Position numbers and translations under genes: made by a program. 7,451 bases of DNA from Lachnospiraceae bacterium UBA1755 (GTDB lineage: Bacteria > Bacillota > Clostridia > Lachnospirales > Lachnospiraceae), in NCBI GenBank assembly GCA_002314805.1, contig DCHJ01000013.1, forward strand, positions 22,471-29,921, given 5' to 3'. The notes under the pieces were generated by a model that was not told the origin of the DNA, searched no databases, and worked only from the letters and a program-made list of their open reading frames with translations. Below are positions 1-5,151 of this stretch, piece after piece; positions within the stretch are counted from its first letter, which is position 1; each line of letters begins with the position of its first letter.

Positions 1-231
1 ATCCTTAAATTCAATGATATAGATACAGATACCTGTCCAGCTGCGATAGGCATATAATTTATTTTCCTCCATGTACCAGAACCATTTATCTTCCATCTCC
101 TGAGGAATATTTCCGTGTCTGAGCATTTCCATCTGCTTTGGACCGATGCAGCGGTTTATGATAAAAGTCTCACTCTTTTCAGGCATATCTTCGATTTCCC
201 AATCGTCTCTTGTTGCGATCCTGTTATCCAT
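1..231 (-). CDS. Conserved hypothetical protein, N-terminal part (cut by window edge)
   Basis: The first 77 codons of a gene that runs off the left edge without a stop. I do not recognise a named family. The visible part has an acidic, charged N-terminus (DDWEIEDMPEKSE) followed by a compact, aromatic-rich block, KWFWYMEENKLYAYRSWTG, then CIYIIEF, which looks like a small conserved beta-rich domain. There is no signal peptide or membrane segment. I chose the ATG at 231 because GAGGGAAAGG lies just upstream. An in-frame ATG at 252, directly abutting the stop of the upstream flavodoxin/ferredoxin gene, would add seven residues (MINEGKE) but has no good ribosome site. The gap of 21 nt or less puts it in the same transcript as the redox genes. 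Any functional link to them is unproven. Confidence 0.7.
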   Translation of the reverse strand, partial: MDNRIATRDDWEIEDMPEKSETFIINRCIGPKQMEMLRHGNIPQEMEDKWFWYMEENKLYAYRSWTGICIYIIEFKD

Positions 232-252
232 TTCCTTTCCCTCATTTATCAT

Positions 253-999
253 CTATAGTCTGCACTGATATCTTGACTTTCCCTTACTCTTGTTTCCGTA
301 TTCTATAGCTTCTGCCGGACAGCAGCATATGCATGCCATACAATGGGTACAGCTTTTACCCCATTCGGGCTTATTATCCTTTAGACGGATATTGTTGAGC
401 GGACACAGGCTTACACACTTGCCGCAGCCAGTACAGCTATCCTTTGCGTAAAATGCATCGGACTTAATAAACATACTGTAAAATGCAGGATTGATCACTG
501 AACTCATAATACGGTCATAGATATTATTCCTCGGGACTTTGAAGCAGATACCATTCTTAATGGCAGCAGCCGCCTCTTCAATATCACTGCCTGCTCTTTC
601 GATTATCTGCTTTGCACTATCCCATGCAGGAGCACTAAACATGGCGATGTAGTTTTCAGGCATCAGTATCTGTGCAGTACCCATGTATTCAAGGTTCTTC
701 TTTTCGCAAAGGATCCGGTTATATTTCGGAGCGTTGCCTATCTCACCTCCACAGGTCATGATAAACCATGCTCGTCCGGCATTGTCAAAATCAGTCTTTT
801 CGATCCAGTCAGAAACAACTTTGGGTAATCTCCATGCATAAGTCGGCGTCACTATTATGACTTCTTCACTGCATGCTATTGGCAAAGTATCTCCATTCTT
901 AATCTTTTGATTAATGTCTGTAATGCTGTCTCCTGTGAAGGCAGAAACCTGCCTTGCCACAAAGAGACTGTTGCCTGTTCCAGAAAAAACAAATATCAT
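253..999 (-). CDS. EFR1-type protein: flavodoxin domain fused to 2x[4Fe-4S] ferredoxin
   Basis: Cytosolic electron carrier of 248 aa. The N-terminal half is flavodoxin-like, with the FMN phosphate loop FSGTGNS at residues 5-11, the flavin-contacting stretch TPTYAWRLP at 51-59 and TCGGEIGN at 82-89. The C-terminal 60 residues are a bacterial-type ferredoxin with two CxxCxxCxxxCP clusters: C189/C192/C195/C199 and C217/C220/C223/C227. Two extra cysteines (225, 226) sit inside the second motif. This layout matches the EFR1 family of anaerobes, whose redox partners are mostly unknown. A TTG at 1014 could extend the frame by five residues, but the ATG at 999 is preferred: it forms an ATGA overlap with the upstream tetR-type stop and has GGAGGTGG six bases upstream. 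There is no signal peptide or transmembrane helix. It is probably translationally coupled to the regulator gene and may pass electrons to or from the heme/FMN membrane protein encoded earlier in the operon (inference). Confidence 0.9.
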   Translation of the reverse strand: MIFVFSGTGNSLFVARQVSAFTGDSITDINQKIKNGDTLPIACSEEVIIVTPTYAWRLPKVVSDWIEKTDFDNAGRAWFIMTCGGEIGNAPKYNRILCEKKNLEYMGTAQILMPENYIAMFSAPAWDSAKQIIERAGSDIEEAAAAIKNGICFKVPRNNIYDRIMSSVINPAFYSMFIKSDAFYAKDSCTGCGKCVSLCPLNNIRLKDNKPEWGKSCTHCMACICCCPAEAIEYGNKSKGKSRYQCRL

Positions 1000-1670
1000 T
1001 TCCCACCTCCACAAATCACCGTATCATTCATCGCCTGCTCCTCCTTTTTCTCCAACAGGCTATATATCTTTTCCAGTCCTTCCCTGAAAAAAGCTTCCGG
1101 TTTCTGTCCGCATGCCAGCAGCAGATAATCCCTTTTCTGCTGTGCGATCTGAACAAGTCCCGCGATCATGCCCCAGAGATGAAAAATCTCCGTGACAGTG
1201 TATTCACGGTCCTGCAGTGCACCGTTTTTTCTTGCTTCGTCCATACAGCTCAGCAGGATCTCATTGATCTCTTCTCCTGCCCGGTATGTCCTGCTGTAGC
1301 AGTCATCAGCCGAAGTGTCCCGGCTGATAACAATCGGGCTGAGCAGGATCTGATTATATTCCGGGTACTGCATTGCATAATTATACAGCGCAACCCCCGC
1401 AGCAATAAAACGATCCTTGTAGGATGCCTCCCGGCTGACTGCCTCCGACAGTGACTCCTTAAACTGCTTCATGCTTTTCCATGTCAGGAATGCAGCGATT
1501 TCTTCTTTATTTTTGAAATACACGTAAAGGGTTGCCTTGCTGTATCCTGCTGCCCTTGCAACCTCGTCCATCGTAGTATTGCGGATACCTTTTTCCAGAA
1601 ACATCCGACCGGCCGCATCGGCGATCCGGTTCTGATGGATCTCCGGGTCTTCTTTTTTTCTTCTTGCCAT
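996..1670 (-). CDS. TetR/AcrR-family transcriptional regulator
   Basis: A 224-aa regulator of typical TetR-family length. Residues about 12-60 form the DNA-binding domain: helix 1 (RIADAAGRMFLEKG), then the helix-turn-helix TTMDEVARAAGYSKATLYVYF followed by KNKEEI, which is the classic family signature. The remaining ~160 residues are the variable helical ligand-binding and dimerisation domain, so the inducer cannot be read from sequence. It is the second gene of its operon: its ATG lies 1 nt after the stop of the FMN/heme membrane protein, and its stop overlaps the start of the flavodoxin/ferredoxin gene (ATGA). The ribosome site AAAGGGA lies within the end of the upstream gene. A perfect palindrome over the operon promoter at 2358..2380 is the obvious operator, so the protein probably represses its own operon. 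Family assignment is firm; the target site is inference. Confidence 0.95.
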   Translation of the reverse strand: MARRKKEDPEIHQNRIADAAGRMFLEKGIRNTTMDEVARAAGYSKATLYVYFKNKEEIAAFLTWKSMKQFKESLSEAVSREASYKDRFIAAGVALYNYAMQYPEYNQILLSPIVISRDTSADDCYSRTYRAGEEINEILLSCMDEARKNGALQDREYTVTEIFHLWGMIAGLVQIAQQKRDYLLLACGQKPEAFFREGLEKIYSLLEKKEEQAMNDTVICGGGK

Positions 1671-1671
1671 C

Positions 1672-2340
1672 CTAGTTCCCTTTCAGAGCATCCGCGCATG
1701 CCTTTTTAATCACCAGGCTGCTGTTGGTTGCCCCGCTGACCGCATCAACATCGATCCTCTGCTCTGAGACTATCGTATCAATTATCGTTTCAGCTTTTGC
1801 ACCCCGTTCGTTCCTGTGTTCCAGAAGCTCTGCTTCCCTAATTGCACCGTCTTTTACCGTGATTCGGATTTTTGCGTAAATATACCCGGCATCACACTCA
1901 CCTATGTATTCACCATCCGCAATCCCGGCAAGATCAACCGTGTCAATCGTCATATGCTGTATCTTCATCTGATATCTGCCAAGATCAATCCAGTAGAATA
2001 CCATGTGGATCACTGCCATACAAACGATCAGAACCGATAGCATACGGTGAAAAACAAGTTCCTTCCTCCGGTCCTTCATTACATGGCAGAGAATAACCAG
2101 CAGAACTCCGAAAACTACCGCAAGGCTTCCTGAAACCGCGATCACCGGCATTCGTGAGCGCAGCACCGAAACCACTAGAACAAAATGCAGTACACTGACC
2201 ACAAGAAACAGTGCGGCTGCATACTTATGGAACTTCATCAGAACTGCATTGACTGTTTTCCACTGAAACTTTCTTGATAAAAACTTCAGCATAAGAAACA
2301 GCATAAATGCAAGGCACAAATATCCGGTAATGACTCCCAT
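1672..2340 (-). CDS. Four-helix membrane protein with two HX13H pairs (predicted diheme) and C-terminal FMN-binding domain
   Basis: A 222-aa predicted transmembrane electron-transfer protein. Hydrophobic segments lie at about 2-20, 40-60, 66-87 and 99-118. Basic residues cluster in the loops after helices 1 and 3 (SRKFQWK, KDRRKELVFHR), so the positive-inside rule places both termini outside. Histidines H38 and H52 on helix 2 and H98 and H112 on helix 4 are each spaced HX13H, the pattern used by ferric-reductase-like proteins to hold two stacked b-type hemes. Residues ~140-222 are an FMN-binding domain of the NqrC/RnfG type, ending in DAVSGATNSS (199-208). T205 is the expected threonine for covalent FMN attachment by ApbE, which acts outside the membrane and so agrees with the topology. 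No apbE gene is visible. GAGGAG lies six bases before the ATG. It is the first gene of an operon with the TetR regulator and the flavodoxin/ferredoxin. The FMN domain is confident; heme binding is inferred from histidine spacing. Confidence 0.85.
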   Translation of the reverse strand: MGVITGYLCLAFMLFLMLKFLSRKFQWKTVNAVLMKFHKYAAALFLVVSVLHFVLVVSVLRSRMPVIAVSGSLAVVFGVLLVILCHVMKDRRKELVFHRMLSVLIVCMAVIHMVFYWIDLGRYQMKIQHMTIDTVDLAGIADGEYIGECDAGYIYAKIRITVKDGAIREAELLEHRNERGAKAETIIDTIVSEQRIDVDAVSGATNSSLVIKKACADALKGN

Positions 2341-2353
2341 GATGCACTCCTCT
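2341..2353 (-). promoter_or_regulatory. Leader and ribosome binding site of the FMN/heme membrane-protein gene
   Basis: GAGGAG at 2347..2352 lies six bases upstream of the ATG at 2340. It is a strong Shine-Dalgarno site and supports this start. Confidence 0.8.
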
Positions 2354-2357
2354 GCGT

Positions 2358-2380
2358 TAATTAAACTTATAGTTTAATTA
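2358..2380. promoter_or_regulatory. Perfect 10-3-10 palindrome, predicted TetR-family operator
   Basis: On the minus strand, arms TAATTAAACT and AGTTTAATTA flank the central ATA: 23 bp with no mismatch between arms. It overlaps the last bases of the -10 element (2377..2382) and extends over the expected transcription start, a position where a bound dimer would block RNA polymerase. Length and symmetry suit a TetR-family dimer, and a TetR gene is the second gene of the operon it controls. Pairing of regulator and site is inference. Confidence 0.75.
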
Positions 2381-2404
2381 TAGTCATGGGATCTGACTTG
2401 TCAA
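2377..2404 (-). promoter_or_regulatory. Sigma-A-type promoter of the redox operon
   Basis: Read on the minus strand, TTGACA (2399..2404) and TATAAT (2377..2382) are both full matches to the housekeeping consensus, separated by 16 bp, about 37 bp upstream of the first start codon. The transcription start would fall near 2370, inside the palindrome. Such a near-ideal promoter fits one kept off by a repressor. Confidence 0.85.
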
Positions 2405-2425
2405 TGATAGGTGTCCGCTTCTCTG

Positions 2426-2461
2426 AAAAAACCTTAACTCCCGGTAAGCAAATAACCGGGA
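2426..2461 (-). terminator. Possible weak intrinsic terminator of the sugar-transporter operon
   Basis: On the minus strand, TCCCGGT (2455..2461) pairs with ACCGGGA (2439..2445) around a 9-nt loop. A run of six T (2426..2431) follows, but only after a 7-nt gap (GTTAAGG), which is longer than usual for an efficient intrinsic terminator. Placement between the transporter operon and the next promoter is appropriate. Confidence 0.4.
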
Positions 2462-2468
2462 ACAGTTC

Positions 2469-2531
2469 TGGGGCCGACGCACTATGATTCTTAATCATAC
2501 AATGATCATTATCAATAATACGTCAGCCCCA
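2469..2531. repeat. 63-bp imperfect inverted repeat with nested palindromes
   Basis: Outer arms TGGGGCCGACG (2469..2479) and CGTCAGCCCCA (2521..2531) pair at 10 of 11 positions across a 41-bp AT-rich centre. The centre contains ATGATT-ctt-AATCAT (2484..2498) and the palindrome AATGATCATT (2501..2510). It is the most structured stretch of the gene-free region 2405..2632. It could be a terminator or RNA-processing structure for the operon ending upstream, or a tiny mobile-element remnant. No transposase and no clear target-site duplication are seen. Confidence 0.55.
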
Positions 2532-2596
2532 TATTTTGAAGTGCTATTATTTTAGCGTACAGAATTTGCGGAAGCGCATACCTTGCTCTGACCATA

Positions 2597-2714
2597 CTCC
2601 GGTTATCTGTGCTCAGACCACCTGCATTACAGTCATCTCTTCTTTCTGCCGGCAAGGATATCAAACACCACTGACACAGGGAGAACTACGCATTTCACTG
2701 CCTTCTGCCGGTTT
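2597..2714 (-). repeat. Degenerate direct repeat, copy A (duplicated permease 3' end)
   Basis: This stretch aligns without gaps to 2772..2889 at an offset of exactly 175 bp; by hand count about 92 of 118 bases match. It covers the last codons of the permease plus about 35 bp beyond the stop codon. A weaker, gapped match extends further on the stop side (ACCTTG near 2580 against ACCTTG near 2751). It marks a partial tandem duplication. Confidence 0.85.
2633..2713 (-). pseudogene. Decayed C-terminal tail of a third sugar-permease copy
   Basis: The 26 codons before the stop read NRQKAVK..., then VVFDILAGRKKR, and match the end of the downstream-most live permease (NWQKVVK..., VVFDIFANRKKR) at 17 of 26 residues by hand alignment. 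The frame and stop codon are kept, but upstream the frame loses all permease similarity and has no membrane segments or plausible ribosome site. Many base differences are silent or conservative, suggesting that the copy descends from sequence that was once translated. One clear loss is Trp to Arg (TGG to CGG) at the second residue of the match. It is either the relic of a third permease gene or a fragment left by unequal recombination; it should not yield a functional product. Confidence 0.8.
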
Positions 2715-2771
2715 CTTCTGTCAGTTTCGCACGCAATAACTACCGGTCTCACCTTGTTGTCTGTGCTCCGG

Positions 2772-2889
2772 CTCCGCTTATCTGTACTCAGACCGTACGG
2801 ATCACGGTCATCTCTTCTTCCTGTTGGCAAAAATATCAAATACTACTGCCGCAAGAAGAACTATGCCCTTTACTACCTTCTGCCAGTTT
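2772..2889 (-). repeat. Direct repeat, copy B (live permease 3' end)
   Basis: The partner of 2597..2714. It includes the true permease stop codon at 2808..2810 and its downstream flank. A short inverted repeat, GACCGT (2791..2796) and ACGGTC (2804..2809), overlaps the stop. The corresponding symmetry is lost in copy A. Confidence 0.8.
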
Positions 2890-3968
2890 GCATCGATTCC
2901 CATGAGTGACATGCCCAGGTTGATGACACCGATGAGTGTAGCACCGATCACCATTCCGAATACGCTTCCTGAACCGCCGTATGCGGATACACCGCCTACA
3001 ACGCAGGCTGAGATCGCATCCATCTCGTAGTTGGTTCCGGCTGTTGAGTTAGCTGCCTGGAAACGTGCAATAACGACATACGATGTGATTACGGTGATGA
3101 CCTCCATATTAAGATAAGCAAGGAACATAATAAGCTTGTTATCTACACCTGACAGTCTTGCTGCCTCGGCATTTCCGCCGACAACATAGAAATAACGTCC
3201 CACAACCGTCTTGCTGGTAATGAAATTGTAAATCAGGACAATGGCAACCACCCAGATGAGAGCTGTGGGAATACCGCCTGCCATAGCCAGCTTATACGTA
3301 ACAAGTATTATAGCTGCCGCAGAAAGAACCGACTTGATCACTACCGACAGCAATGAATCTGCCTCATATCCCTTCCTTACTCTATTGGCACGGGTCATGA
3401 AATTCAGAAGCACAACAATGACTGCAGCAGTAATTCCGACTATCATACATACAATGTTGAGCTGCTTCATAGGTGTTGAGAATATCTTTCCAGAGAAAAT
3501 ATTGATGAAAAGATCCGGGAACGGAGCAATACTTCCTGTATCAGAATTGGCTGACAGGATTGCAGTACCCCAGCCCCTGAAGGAAAGATAACCTGCAAGT
3601 GTTGCGATCCACGGCGGAACATTTACATAGGCAATAATAAAGCCAAGTAATGATCCGTATGCAATACCTATTACAAGCATAATAAGTATCGCCAGGATCG
3701 GATTGAGTCCGAGATTGACCATCAGAATACCGCCGATCGCACCCACGAAGCATATGAATGAACCACAGCTGAGGTCGATATTGCCGCCGGTTATCATACA
3801 CATCAGCATACCGGTTGCAAGAATGTAAACGTATGCGTTCTGAGTAATTAATGCATTGAAATTAAGCGGCATGAACATAGCACCCTTTGTTGTGATAACA
3901 AAGAACACATATACCAGAACGAGGATGATGAGCATCGCATTTTTCTTTAATACTTCTGTTATTTTCAT
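2808..3968 (-). CDS. Sugar ABC transporter permease 2 (MmsB/GguB-like, BPD_transp_2 family)
   Basis: A 386-aa integral membrane protein with about ten hydrophobic segments from residue 11 onward. It forms part of the channel through which the ATPase drives monosaccharide import. Family marks are GGNIDLSCGS (61-70), NVPPWIATLAG (116-126), GRYFYVVGGNAEAARLSGV (257-275), and the C-terminal ATPase-contact region YEMDAISACVVGG...YGGSGSVFG (314-338). It is clearly homologous along its length to the adjacent permease at 3981..5150. It differs where the neighbour has NMGFLSGLAGILTVARA: here the stretch is NMEVITVITSYVVIARF (287-303), without the glycines. The start has GGAGGAGG a few bases upstream within a 12-nt gap after the preceding stop. 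Two permeases suggest a heterodimeric channel or alternative homodimers; which one holds is not visible. Its 3' end is duplicated downstream. Confidence 0.93.
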   Translation of the reverse strand: MKITEVLKKNAMLIILVLVYVFFVITTKGAMFMPLNFNALITQNAYVYILATGMLMCMITGGNIDLSCGSFICFVGAIGGILMVNLGLNPILAILIMLVIGIAYGSLLGFIIAYVNVPPWIATLAGYLSFRGWGTAILSANSDTGSIAPFPDLFINIFSGKIFSTPMKQLNIVCMIVGITAAVIVVLLNFMTRANRVRKGYEADSLLSVVIKSVLSAAAIILVTYKLAMAGGIPTALIWVVAIVLIYNFITSKTVVGRYFYVVGGNAEAARLSGVDNKLIMFLAYLNMEVITVITSYVVIARFQAANSTAGTNYEMDAISACVVGGVSAYGGSGSVFGMVIGATLIGVINLGMSLMGIDANWQKVVKGIVLLAAVVFDIFANRKKR

Positions 3969-3980
3969 CTTTCCTCCTCC
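3969..3980 (-). promoter_or_regulatory. Strong ribosome binding site in the permease 1/permease 2 gap
   Basis: The whole 12-nt gap reads GGAGGAGGAAAG on the minus strand, between the TAA of permease 1 and the ATG of permease 2. This near-perfect Shine-Dalgarno site indicates efficient independent initiation on the second permease, and argues that it is expressed in its own right. Confidence 0.8.
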
Positions 3981-5150
3981 TTAACTCTTCTTCCTGTTGG
4001 ACAAAACATCAAAGATGATCGAAATGAGCAATACAAGACCCTTTACAACCTTCTGATAGTTTGCCTCTATTCCCATGATACTCATACCCTGGTTGATAAC
4101 ACCCATGAGGACGGCACCGATTATAACTCCGAATACATTTCCTTCTCCGCCGTATGCCGAAGCACCTCCGATGAAGCAGGCTGCGATGGCATCCATCTCA
4201 TAGCCCTGTCCGAATGTCGGCTGAGCCTGTGTGGCACGAGCCACCGTAAGGATACCTGCAAGACCTGACAGAAAGCCCATATTGGTATATGCAAAGAAAT
4301 ATGGCATTCTTGAATCAATACCCGAAAGTGTAGTTGCCTTTTCATTGGAACCTACTGCGTACAGATAACGTCCCATTCTGGTATTCTTTGTGATGTAGCT
4401 GTATGCCAGCAGAACGATCGATATCCAGATGAGTACTGTGGGAATGCCCTTGTACTGCGCCAGCTTATAGAACAGCCATACAACAACCGCACAAATAACG
4501 ATAGTTTTTATCAGTACACCTGCAAACGGTGCCACAGTATAACCATTCTTCTTTGCCCTCGCTCTGGATATAAAGGTTACAAGAATGATAGCCGCTGCAA
4601 TGAGAACACCTACGATCACGCAGAGAACATTGAAATCCGTTCCCCCGAATAAATCGCCGATGTAGCAATCTGCACCGCCGCCGAAAACGTTGAGGAAAAG
4701 CGTATCACTGATGCCTATTGCATATCCTTCGAGAACAACATTAGAAAGTCCTCTGAACGCATACATACCCGCAAGTGTGGTGATGAACGGAGGTACCTTG
4801 ATGAAGGCTACCCAGAAGCCCTGCCATGCACCCACAAGCGCACCTATCAGCAGCATTACCAGAACTGCTACGAACATGTTTCCTCCGCGGTTCATGATCA
4901 CTGCACCGATGGCACCGGTAAAGCATACAACGGAGCCGCAGGCCAGATCAATGTTGCCTCCGGTAAGAATACAGAGCAGCATACCTGTCGCAAGAACGAA
5001 AACGTATGCGTTCTGAGATATAAGGTTGTTAATATTCTGCGCATACAGGATCTTACCCTGAGTCGTGATAACAAACAAAATCAGGACGAGGATCAGGGCG
5101 ATGACCATAGTATACTTCTTCACAAAACCAGACAGTGTCATACTCTTCAT
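3981..5150 (-). CDS. mmsB: Sugar ABC transporter permease 1 (MmsB/GguB-like, BPD_transp_2 family)
   Basis: A 389-aa membrane permease with about ten hydrophobic segments. It matches the family of the multiple-monosaccharide permease GguB/MmsB, close to that family's usual length of about 400. Key stretches are GGNIDLACGS (64-73), KVPPFITTLAGM (118-129), a long insertion-like loop with basic residues (SRARAKKNGYTV, 195-206), GRYLYAVGSNEKATTLSGI (260-278), NMGFLSGLAGILTVARA (290-306), and YEMDAIAACFIGG...YGGEGNVFG (317-341), which should contact the ATPase. The ATG lies 1 nt after the ATPase stop, with AAAGGG upstream in the ATPase gene, so translation is probably coupled. An in-frame ATG three codons later lacks a ribosome site. 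Its sequence is closer to the family pattern than that of permease 2, so it is the likelier ancestral copy. The symbol rests on family resemblance. Confidence 0.93.
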   Translation of the reverse strand: MKSMTLSGFVKKYTMVIALILVLILFVITTQGKILYAQNINNLISQNAYVFVLATGMLLCILTGGNIDLACGSVVCFTGAIGAVIMNRGGNMFVAVLVMLLIGALVGAWQGFWVAFIKVPPFITTLAGMYAFRGLSNVVLEGYAIGISDTLFLNVFGGGADCYIGDLFGGTDFNVLCVIVGVLIAAAIILVTFISRARAKKNGYTVAPFAGVLIKTIVICAVVVWLFYKLAQYKGIPTVLIWISIVLLAYSYITKNTRMGRYLYAVGSNEKATTLSGIDSRMPYFFAYTNMGFLSGLAGILTVARATQAQPTFGQGYEMDAIAACFIGGASAYGGEGNVFGVIIGAVLMGVINQGMSIMGIEANYQKVVKGLVLLISIIFDVLSNRKKS

Positions 5151-5151
5151 A

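Noticed and set aside
1000..1014. Upstream TTG start giving the flavodoxin/ferredoxin protein a longer N-terminus (MWRWE...)
   Set aside because: The extra residues are encoded by the Shine-Dalgarno sequence itself (GGAGGTGG), and the ATG at 999 gives a classic ATGA overlap and the normal flavodoxin N-terminus.
907..1454. Plus-strand open frames opposite the flavodoxin/ferredoxin and TetR genes
   Set aside because: They are antisense shadows of two well-supported genes, with no ribosome site and no recognisable protein features.
2501..2520. A Fur box
   Set aside because: The match to the 19-bp consensus is good only over about half its length and the site is not at a promoter, so it is mentioned only as a possibility within the inverted repeat.
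2536..2739. Plus-strand open frame of 67 codons in the inter-operon region
   Set aside because: It overlaps the decayed permease tail on the other strand and has no family features or ribosome site.
2714..2839. Longer minus-strand frame running into the permease relic, as a possible small gene
   Set aside because: Only the last 26 codons resemble anything; the upstream part is charged, low-complexity sequence overlapping the end of the live permease gene, without a ribosome site.
4690..5016. Plus-strand open frame of 108 codons opposite permease 1
   Set aside because: It is antisense to a clear membrane protein; its composition reflects the complement of hydrophobic codons, and no ribosome site is seen.
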